This document shows positions 7,604 through 17,663 of a stretch of DNA of 64,000 nt, piece by piece (positions within the stretch are counted from its first letter, which is position 1; every line of letters begins with the position of its first letter). The position numbers and the translations under genes were made by a program. This DNA comes from Longispora sp047121295 (GTDB taxonomy: Bacteria; Actinomycetota; Actinomycetes; Mycobacteriales; Micromonosporaceae). The notes under the pieces were generated by a model. The model was not told the origin of the DNA. It ran no database searches and worked only from the letters and a program-made list of their open reading frames with translations. Location: assembly GCF_047121295.1 (NCBI RefSeq), contig NZ_CP139447.1, positions 7,378,001-7,442,000 on the forward strand, written 5' to 3'.

Positions 7604-8446
7604 ATGACTGTCGGCATTGTCAGCCCCGGACACATGGGTGCCGGACTCGGATTCTCACTCATGCGCGGCGGCGAGCACGTCGTCGCCACGGTCGCCGGCC
7701 GCTCGCCACGGACCGCCCGGCTCGCCCGCGACCTGGAGCTGCTGCCCGACCTGGACGCCGTGGTCTCCGCCTCCGACGTGCTGCTCGTCGTGACCCCGCC
7801 CGCCGAGGCCGTCGCGGCCGCCGCCGAGATCGCCGCCGCCGCCCAGCGCACCGGGGCCCGGCCGCTCGTCGTGGACATGAACGCCGTCGCCCCCGCCACC
7901 GTGACCGCTGTCCAGGCGGAGCTCGCCGGCCTCGACCTGGTCGACGGTTCGATCTCGGGCGGCCCGCCGAGCGTGGTCGACGGGACCCGGCTCTATTTTT
8001 CCGGCCCCCGGGCCGCCGAGGTCACCGACCTGTCCTGGACCGGCGTGGTGCCGATCGCGCTGGGTGACGAGGTGGGCACCGCGAGCGCGCTGAAGATGTG
8101 CACGGCGAGCGTCTACAAGGGTACGGCCGCGCTCCTGGCGCACGCGATGCTCGCCGCCGAGCACCACGGGGTGCTGGACGCCTTCCTGGACGACGTCGGA
8201 CGCAATATCCCGAACAAGCCGGTCGACGTCGCCCGGGCCGCGACGAAGGCGCACCGCTACGTCGGGGAGATGCACGAGATCGCCGCCACCCAGGCCGACG
8301 CGGGGCTGTCCCCCGCCCTGTTCGCCGCCATCGCCGCCATCTGGCGGGACATCGCCGGCGGCCCGCTGGCGCAGGGCGACCCGGAGTCGGTGGACCGGGC
8401 CATGCCCGCGACCGAGATCGTCGCCGGGTTGTTGCCCAAAGGTTGA
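7604..8446 (+). CDS. NAD(P)-binding oxidoreductase, 6-phosphogluconate dehydrogenase-like with DUF1932 domain
   Basis: A 280-aa protein from ATG 7604; sequence upstream in the same frame runs into repeats. Residues 2-14 TVGIVSPGHMGAG form a variant Rossmann nucleotide-binding loop. A strand LLVVTPPAEAV and DMNAVAP near residues 60-95 fit the beta-hydroxyacid dehydrogenase family, as does SISGGPPSV near residue 118. The C-terminal helical part (about 155-235, with ALKMCTASVYKGTAALL) matches the DUF1932 all-alpha domain that supplies the catalytic lysine. Substrate is unknown; relatives act on hydroxy acids or imines. It is monocistronic as far as can be seen. Confidence 0.72.
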   Translation: MTVGIVSPGHMGAGLGFSLMRGGEHVVATVAGRSPRTARLARDLELLPDLDAVVSASDVLLVVTPPAEAVAAAAEIAAAAQRTGARPLVVDMNAVAPATVTAVQAELAGLDLVDGSISGGPPSVVDGTRLYFSGPRAAEVTDLSWTGVVPIALGDEVGTASALKMCTASVYKGTAALLAHAMLAAEHHGVLDAFLDDVGRNIPNKPVDVARAATKAHRYVGEMHEIAATQADAGLSPALFAAIAAIWRDIAGGPLAQGDPESVDRAMPATEIVAGLLPKG

Positions 8447-8501
8447 CCAGGCCCTCTAATGTTCCGCTGGTCATTTCCACACCCTCAGCGGAGCACCCTC
8501 A

Positions 8502-9047
8502 ATGAACCTGGCAACACTCGAACTCCCCGAGGAGGTCTTCTACGGCCTCTTCGCGTTCTACGGCGTGTCCGGCGCGTTCCTGATCCTCGCGTCGGCGCTC
8601 GCCAAGAACGACACCGTCGGCTGGCGGATCGGCCGGGCCGTGATCGGCCTGGCGCTCCTCGGCTACTGCGCCTACGGCTTCCTCGGCGACCCCGCGGAAG
8701 TTTGGATCAGCCCCAAGCTTGTGATCGCCCCGATCCTGCTCGTCGGCCAGGCCATCATGGTGCTGTTCAAGAAGCCCGAGCCGGCCCCGGACCTGAGCCA
8801 GCTCCCGCCGCCGAGCGCCCCGCCGGCCTACCCCGCCCCCGGCATGCTGCCCCCGCCCCAGGGCGCCCCGGCCCCCGGCCAGGCCCCGGCCCAGTTCGCC
8901 ACCCCGGGCCAGGCCCCGGCTCCGGGCCAGTTCGCCGCCCCCGGCCAGGCGCCGGCCCCGCAGCAGCAGCCCGGCTTCGTGCCGTCCCAGGCCGGCTACG
9001 TCCCGCCGACCCCGGCCGCCCCGCAGGCGCAGGTGCCGCCGCAGTAG
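8502..9047 (+). CDS. Small membrane protein with proline/alanine-rich tail
   Basis: A 181-aa protein I do not recognise. Residues 10-90 contain three hydrophobic segments (FYGLFAFYGVSGAFLILASAL, then AVIGLALLGYCAYGFL, then LVIAPILLVGQAIMVLF). From residue 93 onward the protein is a Pro/Ala/Gln-rich, disordered tail with repeats of the type PGQAPAP. Such tails in actinobacteria often lie in the cytosol and mediate protein contacts. It stands alone between an oxidoreductase gene and a convergent Fic-like gene. No function can be assigned. Confidence 0.7.
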   Translation: MNLATLELPEEVFYGLFAFYGVSGAFLILASALAKNDTVGWRIGRAVIGLALLGYCAYGFLGDPAEVWISPKLVIAPILLVGQAIMVLFKKPEPAPDLSQLPPPSAPPAYPAPGMLPPPQGAPAPGQAPAQFATPGQAPAPGQFAAPGQAPAPQQQPGFVPSQAGYVPPTPAAPQAQVPPQ

Positions 9048-9074
9048 TGGTGCTCCGCGACGGGCTGGTCTCCC

Positions 9075-9803
9075 TCAGACCAGCCCGTCGCAGATCGCGG
9101 TCGTCTCCTCGGCGGCCCGGGTCACCGCCGCCGCGTAGTGCTTCAACCAGGATCGCAACCCGTCGGGGGTACCGGTCGCGAACGTCGCCTGCGACCCCCT
9201 GTACTCGGGCTCGCGGTCCAGGTGCCCCACGTCGATGGGCAGCAGCCCGCGCAGGTCGAACCCGCCGGCGATCAGGGTCAGCCGCGCAGCGGCCCGGGCC
9301 ACCACCCCGTTGACCTGCCCGAACGCGCCCAGCGCCAGCAGCTCCCCGTGCACGACCGCCGCGAGCAGCAGCGTGTCCTCCTTGCCGGTGACCAACCCCA
9401 CGAGCCCGTCGAGCCGCGCCTGGACTCCGGGATCCACCTCGCCGGTCGGCCGGCCCAGTTCCCCGTCGGGCACGATGCCCCGGCCCGCCAGCATGTGCAG
9501 CCTGGCCAGTACCTGGCGCGGCGCCTTCGGCCAGCTCGGCGCCAGCCCCTCGAGTGCCTGCGACACCCGGAGCGCGCCCTGCACGACGGGGTCGAGGGCG
9601 GTGCCGGCGCGCAGCTCGTCCAGGTCGTACGCGTGGCCTTCGAGGGCGGCGCTGGCCCTGGCGGTCCGCAGGCCGGCCTCGACCGCCACCTGTCCGCCCT
9701 GCTTGCGCATCGCCCGGTGCCGCAGGGCGGCGTCGAACGAGGCGCGCGCCCCGCCCAGGGCGTCGGCGATGTCGGCGAGGTCGAGCAGCGGGGCGAGCGT
9801 CAT
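9075..9803 (-). CDS. Degenerate Fic-fold protein next to acs
   Basis: A 242-aa helical protein. The segment H152-G-E-L-L-A-L-G-A-F-G-Q-V-N-G-V-V-A-R170 aligns residue for residue with the Fic active-site region (H-y-e-F-x-x-I-H-P-F-x-x-G-N-G-R-x-x-R), but the catalytic His is Gly159, the anion-binding Gly is Val164 and the motif Arg is Val167; Phe161, Asn165, Gly166 and the last Arg170 remain. The Fic inhibitory motif [S/T]xxxE[G/N] is intact as S51-A-A-L-E55-G56. Active Fic proteins AMPylate or otherwise modify targets with nucleotides; this one should be inactive as a transferase and may serve as a binding or regulatory protein. It is divergent from acs, 279 bp away. The family call rests on motif alignment by eye. 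Confidence 0.6.
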   Translation of the reverse strand: MTLAPLLDLADIADALGGARASFDAALRHRAMRKQGGQVAVEAGLRTARASAALEGHAYDLDELRAGTALDPVVQGALRVSQALEGLAPSWPKAPRQVLARLHMLAGRGIVPDGELGRPTGEVDPGVQARLDGLVGLVTGKEDTLLLAAVVHGELLALGAFGQVNGVVARAAARLTLIAGGFDLRGLLPIDVGHLDREPEYRGSQATFATGTPDGLRSWLKHYAAAVTRAAEETTAICDGLV

Positions 9804-9954
9804 GCGCCGAGGTTACCCACCGGTTCGGTGCCGCTCGGCGCGCCGGGCCGACCTTTGGGCTCGCCGTACCCGTCGGAGCTGTCGGAACGCCGGGGCACGG
9901 CACATGCTGGGGCGGACAATCGGGACCGCCGCAAATGGTGTATCCGCACTTTAT

Positions 9955-9983
9955 GCGCATGCAACTAGTGCAGAAGCATGCGC
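9955..9983. promoter_or_regulatory. 8-bp inverted repeat upstream of acs
   Basis: GCGCATGC (9955-9962) and GCATGCGC (9976-9983) pair perfectly with a 13-bp spacer. It lies about 35 bp upstream of the proposed acs -35 element, a position typical for an activator or repressor site. Confidence 0.45.
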
Positions 9984-10015
9984 GAATGGTTTCGGAAACT
10001 GGCCGGACCGAACAT

Positions 10016-10043
10016 TTGTTGAGCGGGTCGAGCACGCTATGTT
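10016..10043 (+). promoter_or_regulatory. Candidate promoter of acs
   Basis: TTGTTG (10016-10021), a 16-bp spacer and TATGTT (10038-10043) resemble a housekeeping sigma-factor promoter. The predicted start is about 30 nt before the acs ATG, leaving room for the AAGGAG ribosome-binding site at 10068-10073. Confidence 0.45.
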
Positions 10044-10082
10044 GAAGCTGAGCCCTGGATCACACAAGGAGCGGCCAAGAAG

Positions 10083-12014
<1,932 letters not shown>

Positions 12015-12031
12015 AGGTCCGGCGGCAGCGC

Positions 12032-12069
12032 TGCGGCCTACCGACGTTTACCCGTCGGTAGGCCGCAGG
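12032..12069 (+). terminator. acs terminator
   Basis: A perfect 16-bp stem (12032-12047 with 12054-12069, beginning CTGCGGCCTACCGACG) with a 6-nt loop lies 18 nt after the acs stop. Confidence 0.85.
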
Positions 12070-12084
12070 TCCTATGCTGCCGGC

Positions 12085-13818
12085 ATGAAGCGACTACTCC
12101 TCGCGACGGCGGCGGCTGCGCTCGTCGCCGGCACGGCCCTGGCGCAGCCCGCCTCCGCCGGCCGGCCGCACGACCTCGCTGACCTGCAGATCCTCGCGAT
12201 CAACGACTTCCACGGCAACCTCGAGCCCCCCACGGGCTCCTCCGGCCGCGTCATCATCGGCAAGAACCCCGACGGCACGGACCAGACCGTCAACGCCGGT
12301 GGCGTCGAGTACCTGGCCACGCACCTGAAGAACGCGCGGGTCGGCAACCCGAACACCACCACGGTCGGCGCTGGCGACCTCATCGGCGCGAGCCCGCTGC
12401 TGTCGGCGGCGTTCCACGACGAGCCCAGCATCGACGCGCTCGGCGACCTGGGCCTGGAGGCCACGGCCGTCGGCAACCACGAGTTCGACGAGGGCGCGGC
12501 CGAGCTGCTGCGCATGCAGGGCGGCGGCTGCCACCCGACCGACGGCTGCGCCGACCCGGCCGCGCCGTTCAAGGGGGCGAAGTTCCAGTACCTGGCCGCG
12601 AACGTCGTGGACACCAAGGCCGACAAGACCGTCCTGCCGCCCTACTGGGTCAAGGACTTCGGCAACGGCGCCAAGGTCGGCTTCATCGGCATGACGCTGC
12701 ACGGCACCCCGGACATCGTCACCAAGTCCGGCATCGCCGGCCTGTCGTTCACCGACGAGGTCGTCACCGCCAACCACTACGTCAGCGAGCTGCGGCTGCA
12801 GGGCGTGATGGCGATCGTCGTGCTGCTGCACGAGGGCGGCCTGCCGGCCAGCAACGTCTACAACTACGACTGCAACGCCGGCGGCAACCTCGGCCTCAGC
12901 GGCCCGATCGTGGACATCGCCAAGAAGCTCAGCCCGTCGATCGACCTGGTCATCACCGGGCACACCCACCAGTCCTACGCCTGCTCGATCCCCGACCCGA
13001 TGGGCCGGCCGCGCATGGTGACGAGCGCGGGCTCGTTCGGGCGCGAGTACACCGACGTGCGGCTGAAGTTCGACCTCGACAAGAACGACATCGTCCAGGT
13101 CGCCGCGCAGAACAAGATCGTGACCCGGGACGTCCCGAAGGACCCGGCCGCCACGGCACTCGTCGCCAAGTACAAGACGCTGATCGCGCCGATCGCGAAC
13201 CGGAAGCTCGGCTTCATCGCAGGCGACGTTCCGCGCTCCCTTTCCTCCATTGTCGAGACCCCGCTCGGTGACATGATCGCCGACGCGCAGCTCGCCGCGA
13301 CCTCCGCTCCCGACAAGGGCGGCGCGCAGATCGCATTCATGAATCCCGGTGGCATTCGGGCCGACCTGACCTTCGCGCAGTCCGGCTCCGAGGGCAATGG
13401 CGTCGTGACGTACGGCGAGGCGTTCACCGTCCAGCCGTTCAACAACTACGTGGACACCGTGAGCCTGACCGGCGCGCAGATCGTCACCGTGCTGAACCAG
13501 CAGTTCACCGGAGCCAACGCCGGTACCGGAAAGAAGGTTCTGCAGGTCTCGACCGGTTTCACCTACACCGTGACCGGCCTGTCGACCGTGTCCGACGTGC
13601 GCCTCAACGGCGTGCCGCTGGACCCGGCCGCGACCTACCGGGTGTCGATCAACTCGTTCCTCGCCGACGGTGGTGACGGCTTCCCCGAGCTCGCCAAGCA
13701 CACCAACAAGCTCGTCGGGCCGCTGGACATCGACACGTTCGCCGCCTACCTGGCCGCGAACTCCTCGGCGGAGAATCCGTACCCGGTGCCCGCCGCGAAG
13801 CGGATCACGTTCCAATAA
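12085..13818 (+). CDS. Secreted 5'-nucleotidase / 2',3'-cyclic phosphodiesterase family protein
   Basis: A 577-aa exported enzyme. An N-terminal signal peptide (KR followed by LLLATAAAALVAGTALA, cleavage likely after QPASA near residue 27) leads into the calcineurin-like metallophosphatase domain: INDFHGNLEP near residue 38, GAGDLIGASP near 94, GNHEFDEG near 132, and GHTHQSYAC near 292. The C-terminal 5'-nucleotidase substrate-binding domain starts near residue 365 (LGFIAGDVPRSLSS), with MNPGGIRADL near 419 and FTVQPFNNYV near 447. It likely releases nucleoside and phosphate from extracellular nucleotides. Flanked by strong terminators on both sides, so it is a single-gene unit. Confidence 0.9.
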   Translation: MKRLLLATAAAALVAGTALAQPASAGRPHDLADLQILAINDFHGNLEPPTGSSGRVIIGKNPDGTDQTVNAGGVEYLATHLKNARVGNPNTTTVGAGDLIGASPLLSAAFHDEPSIDALGDLGLEATAVGNHEFDEGAAELLRMQGGGCHPTDGCADPAAPFKGAKFQYLAANVVDTKADKTVLPPYWVKDFGNGAKVGFIGMTLHGTPDIVTKSGIAGLSFTDEVVTANHYVSELRLQGVMAIVVLLHEGGLPASNVYNYDCNAGGNLGLSGPIVDIAKKLSPSIDLVITGHTHQSYACSIPDPMGRPRMVTSAGSFGREYTDVRLKFDLDKNDIVQVAAQNKIVTRDVPKDPAATALVAKYKTLIAPIANRKLGFIAGDVPRSLSSIVETPLGDMIADAQLAATSAPDKGGAQIAFMNPGGIRADLTFAQSGSEGNGVVTYGEAFTVQPFNNYVDTVSLTGAQIVTVLNQQFTGANAGTGKKVLQVSTGFTYTVTGLSTVSDVRLNGVPLDPAATYRVSINSFLADGGDGFPELAKHTNKLVGPLDIDTFAAYLAANSSAENPYPVPAAKRITFQ

Positions 13819-13830
13819 AACCCTTTTCGT

Positions 13831-13863
13831 CGATGCCCCGGAAGATCCTTTTCCGGGGCATCG
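13831..13863 (+). terminator. Terminator after 5'-nucleotidase gene
   Basis: A perfect 13-bp stem, 13831-13843 (CGATGCCCCGGAA) with 13851-13863, and a 7-nt loop, followed by TCTTGTTC. Confidence 0.85.
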
Positions 13864-14031
13864 TCTTGTTCATTCCAGGGTTCCCAGGTAACAGAAGCGT
13901 TATCCAACGGCCGCACTTCCTTAATCCCACCTTGAGACACCTTCTGCCAGTCTCTGGACTACCCGAGCCGTCCGATGTGACATCCCTCATGCATCCGGCC
14001 GGCGGGGTCCCAGACTGAAGGGGAGGAACCC

Positions 14032-16311
14032 GTGCGTCGACGCACAAGAGTTCTCGTGGCCGGGGTCGCATCCGGCCTTCTCGCTGCGGGCATGGCCACC
14101 GCCGCGGTTCAGGCGAGCCCGAGCCCGGCCAAGCAGCCGGCGGCCTCCGAGGAGCAGCGCACCAGCCGCCCGGACGAGATGCTCACGCCCGCGATGGCCA
14201 AGGAGCGCGCCAACAAGCTCGAGGCACTCAACGCCCTGGTCAAGGACCCGGCGAAGCTCGTCAAGCGTGACAAGGGCTCTTCCGGCGTCCAGCTGCCCAA
14301 CGGCAAGTGGGTGCAGTGGGGCACGCCGGAGACCGCGCACATCTTCACGCTGCTCGCCGAGTTCGGCGACTCGACCCCGTCGGGCGGTGCCGCCGGCCCG
14401 GCGCACAACCTGATCCCGGAGCCCGACCGGGCGGTGGACAACTCCACGCTGTGGACCAAGGACGCCAGCCAGGCCTACTTCCAGAACATGCTGTTCTCGA
14501 AGTCCGGCGGCGACTCGATGTCCGACTTCTACCTGCGGCAGTCCTCGGGCCGCTACACCGTCACCGGTGAGGTCACCCCGTGGGTGAAGCTGCCGGCGAA
14601 CGCGACGGAGTACGGCAAGAACGACGGCAGGGACGCGGAGCGGTACGGCGCGTTCGTCCGCGACTCGATCAACGCCTGGTACGCGCAGCAGCTCGCCAGC
14701 GGCAAGACCGAGGCGCAGATCAAGTCCTACCTCGCCCAGTTCGACGTCTGGGACCGGGACGACTACGACGGCGACGGCGTGTTCAACGAGCCCGACGGCT
14801 ACCTGGACCACGTCCAGATCATCCACGCTGGCGAGGGTGAGGAGGCCGGCGGCGGCGCCCAGGGCGACGACGCGATCTGGTCGCACTCCTGGTCGGCGTA
14901 CGGCACCGACGCCGGCACGACCGGCCCGGTCGGCAACAAGCAGGGTGGTGTCCAGTTCGGTAACACCGGGATCTGGGCCAGCCGCTACACCACCGAGCCG
15001 GAGAACGGCGGGCTCGGCGTGTTCTGCCACGAGTACGGCCACGACATCGGTCTGCCGGACTACTACGACACCACCGGTGGCGACAACGGCACCAGCTTCT
15101 GGACCCTGATGTCCGCTGGCTCCTGGCTCAACCACGGCAAGCAGGACATCGGCTCCACCCCGGGCTACATGGGCCCGAAGGAGAAGCTGTTCCTCGGCTG
15201 GCTCGACTACGACGTCGTCGACGCGACCAAGAAGAGCGCGGTCAGCGTGCTCGGCGCGGCGGCCGGGGGCAGCGTGCTCGGACTGAAGCAGGCCACGATG
15301 GTCAAGCTCCCGACGCAGCAGCTGACCAAGGAGTACACCAAGCCGTTCGCGGGCCAGGGTGAGTGGTTCTCCGGCGACGCCGACAACCTCCAGGGGACGC
15401 TGACCCGGGACATCGACCTGACCGGCGCCACGTCGGCCTCGGTCACCGCCAAGGCGCACTACGTCACCGAGACGGACTACGACTACTTCAAGGGTCGGGT
15501 CTCCGTCGACGGCGGTGCCAACTGGATCGACGCGGGTCCGCTGCGTGAGGGCGACTCGGGCGGCTGGGTCGACGTGACCTACGACCTGTCGGCGTACGCC
15601 GGCAAGAAGATCAAGTTCCAGTTCTTCAACTACACCGACGGTGGCCTGCACTACGAGGGCCTGTTCCTCGACAACATCTCGGTGGTCAAGGACGGCTCGG
15701 TCATCTTCTCCGACGACGCCGAGAGCACCGACCCGGGCTGGGTCGCCAAGGACTTCACCCGGTTCAACGGCACCCTGCACTACGAGCGGGAGCACTTCTA
15801 CCTGGTCGAGAACCGGCAGTACGTCGGCTACGACGTCACCCTGAAGCAGGGCCCGTACAACTTCGGCTTCCGCAACACGAAGCCGGACTGGGTCGAGCGC
15901 TACGCCTTCAACCCGGGCATCGTGGTCTGGTACGTCAACGGTGCCTACACCGACAACAACACCAGCGCGCACCCCGGCTACGGCCAGTCGCTGCCGGTCG
16001 ACGCCCGTCCGGGCCTGATCCAGGCTCCGGGGCAGACCCCGCTGGCGAACAGCAAGGGCGCGTTCGACGCCGCGTTCAGCCGCAAGGGCATCCCGGCGGT
16101 GACGTTCCACAAGAACGGCTCGGCGGTCACGATGCCGGCGCGTCCGGGCATCTCGGTCTTCGACGACACCGACGTGAACGCGTACTGGATCGCTGGCGGC
16201 CAGAACGGCCTGAACTCGACCAAGGTCGGCGGTACCGGCGTCCGCATCGAGATCCTGCTCGACGGCAACGGCTCGCTGGTGCCCGCGATCCTGAAGATCA
16301 CGCGCAAGTAG
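14032..16311 (+). CDS. Secreted M6-family metalloprotease (immune inhibitor A-like)
   Basis: A 759-aa exported protease. GTG start has GGGGAGG about 8 nt upstream. Signal peptide: RRRTR followed by a hydrophobic VLVAGVASGLLAAGMATAAV. A propeptide-like segment precedes the catalytic domain. The zinc site HExxH is in FCHEYGHDIGLPDYYD near residues 331-345, with the Met-turn in LMSAGSWLN downstream. An aspartate-rich DYDGDGVFNEPDGYLD near residue 245 could bind calcium. A C-terminal beta-sandwich region (about 480-560, ending LDNISVVKDG) resembles MAM/immune-inhibitor-type domains. The relatives degrade extracellular proteins, including antimicrobial peptides. Monocistronic between two intrinsic terminators. 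Confidence 0.9.
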   Translation: MRRRTRVLVAGVASGLLAAGMATAAVQASPSPAKQPAASEEQRTSRPDEMLTPAMAKERANKLEALNALVKDPAKLVKRDKGSSGVQLPNGKWVQWGTPETAHIFTLLAEFGDSTPSGGAAGPAHNLIPEPDRAVDNSTLWTKDASQAYFQNMLFSKSGGDSMSDFYLRQSSGRYTVTGEVTPWVKLPANATEYGKNDGRDAERYGAFVRDSINAWYAQQLASGKTEAQIKSYLAQFDVWDRDDYDGDGVFNEPDGYLDHVQIIHAGEGEEAGGGAQGDDAIWSHSWSAYGTDAGTTGPVGNKQGGVQFGNTGIWASRYTTEPENGGLGVFCHEYGHDIGLPDYYDTTGGDNGTSFWTLMSAGSWLNHGKQDIGSTPGYMGPKEKLFLGWLDYDVVDATKKSAVSVLGAAAGGSVLGLKQATMVKLPTQQLTKEYTKPFAGQGEWFSGDADNLQGTLTRDIDLTGATSASVTAKAHYVTETDYDYFKGRVSVDGGANWIDAGPLREGDSGGWVDVTYDLSAYAGKKIKFQFFNYTDGGLHYEGLFLDNISVVKDGSVIFSDDAESTDPGWVAKDFTRFNGTLHYEREHFYLVENRQYVGYDVTLKQGPYNFGFRNTKPDWVERYAFNPGIVVWYVNGAYTDNNTSAHPGYGQSLPVDARPGLIQAPGQTPLANSKGAFDAAFSRKGIPAVTFHKNGSAVTMPARPGISVFDDTDVNAYWIAGGQNGLNSTKVGGTGVRIEILLDGNGSLVPAILKITRK

Positions 16312-16333
16312 TGAGCTAATCGTTCCGCCCAAG

Positions 16334-16370
16334 GCGGGTGTTCCGGGTTATTCCGGAACACCCGCTTTTT
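16334..16370 (+). terminator. Canonical intrinsic terminator after the M6 protease
   Basis: A 13-bp perfect stem (16334-16346 with 16353-16365; GCGGGTGTTCCGG) and 6-nt loop followed directly by five T residues (16366-16370). Confidence 0.92.
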
Positions 16371-16391
16371 CGTGGCCGATAAGATCATGGG

Positions 16392-17642
16392 ATGTCCCGA
16401 GCAGCGCGCGAGACCCGTAACCCGAAAGTCAAGCGCGCCCGGCGACGACTGCACAAACGGGCCCGGAGCGCCGCCGGCACCGTCGTGCGGTACCTGCGGA
16501 TCGAGACCATCGGCGGCATGCTCCTGCTGGCCGCGACGGTGTGCGCGCTCCTGATGGCCAACAGCCCGCTGTCGGACTTCTACTTCCGGCTCCGCGAGGC
16601 GCAGTTCGGCCTGGACATGTTCCACCTCAAGCTGCCGCTGGAGTCCTGGGCCAAGGACGGCCTGCTCGCCCTGTTCTTCGTCGTCGCCGGCCTGGAGCTC
16701 AAGCGCGAGCTCGTCATCGGCGAGCTGCGCGAACCCCGCCGGGCGCTGTTCCCGGTGTTCGCCGCGCTCGGCGGCATGCTCACCCCGGCGGCCGTCGCGC
16801 TGGTCGTGGGCTGGGGCGCGGACGGCGCGCTGGACGCGTGGGCGATCCCGGTCGCGACCGACATCGCGTTCGCCCTGGCCGTGCTGGCCGTGACGGCGTC
16901 GAAGCTGCCGGCGAGCCTGCGGGTGTTCCTGCTCTCCCTCGCCGTCGTCGACGACCTGGGCGCGATCCTCATCATCGCCGTGGTCTACACCGCCTCCCTG
17001 TACTGGACCTGGCTGCTCGCCGGGATCGCCGTGCTCGTGGTCTACGGCGTGCTGCAACAGCTCCGGTTCAGGGGCGTCTACCTGTACGTGGCGCTCGGGT
17101 TCGCCGCGTGGGCGTTCATCCACGCCAGCGGGGTGCACGCGACCATCGCCGGCGTGGCCGTGGGCCTGCTCACCCGGGTCAAGCCGGACAAGGGCGAGGC
17201 GCGCACCCCGGCCGAGACCCTGGAGCACAAGCTGCAGCCGTTCAGCGCGGGGTTCTGCGTACCCGTCTTCGCGTTCTTCGCCGCCGGGGTCGCGCTCGAC
17301 GGGGCGGCGATCCGCGCGTTCGTCGGGGACCGGGTCGCATGGGCGGTCGTGGCCGGTCTCGTTGTCGGAAAGACGATCGGGGTACTGGGCGGCGCCGCCC
17401 TCGCGGTCCGTCTCCGGCTCGCCCGGCTCCCCGAGGAGCTGAGCTGGTGGGACCTGGGCGCGGTCGCCGTGCTCGCCGGCTGCGGCTTCACGGTGAGCCT
17501 GCTCATCGCCGAACTGGCATTCGTCGGCGATCCGCAGGCCGAGCGGATGAAGGCGGCCGTGCTGCTGGGTTCCCTGCTGTCGGCGAGCATCGCGGCCCTG
17601 CTCCTGCGGCGGCGAACCAAGCGCTTCGTGTCCGCGACGTGA
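16392..17642 (+). CDS. nhaA: Na+/H+ antiporter NhaA
   Basis: A 416-aa polytopic membrane protein of the NhaA family. It exchanges internal Na+ for external protons, supporting salt and pH balance. Landmarks: a basic N-terminus, ETIGGMLLLAATVCALLMAN (first helix), FFVVAGLELKRELVIGEL near residue 95, the segment ATDIAFALAVL near 155, and the paired transport aspartates in LSLAVVDDLGAI near 180. Late helices include AVLAGCGFTVSLLIAELAF near residue 360. Length and motifs are normal. It starts 21 bp after a strong terminator, and the following epoxide hydrolase gene begins 21 bp beyond its stop in the same direction, so they may be co-transcribed. Confidence 0.95.
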   Translation: MSRAARETRNPKVKRARRRLHKRARSAAGTVVRYLRIETIGGMLLLAATVCALLMANSPLSDFYFRLREAQFGLDMFHLKLPLESWAKDGLLALFFVVAGLELKRELVIGELREPRRALFPVFAALGGMLTPAAVALVVGWGADGALDAWAIPVATDIAFALAVLAVTASKLPASLRVFLLSLAVVDDLGAILIIAVVYTASLYWTWLLAGIAVLVVYGVLQQLRFRGVYLYVALGFAAWAFIHASGVHATIAGVAVGLLTRVKPDKGEARTPAETLEHKLQPFSAGFCVPVFAFFAAGVALDGAAIRAFVGDRVAWAVVAGLVVGKTIGVLGGAALAVRLRLARLPEELSWWDLGAVAVLAGCGFTVSLLIAELAFVGDPQAERMKAAVLLGSLLSASIAALLLRRRTKRFVSAT

Positions 17643-17663
17643 ACGTGAGCTTATTCTTGACGG

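Noticed and set aside
13987..16332. 781-aa minus-strand ORF opposite the M6 protease gene
   Set aside because: Antisense shadow; the plus strand has signal peptide, HExxH motif and ribosome-binding site.
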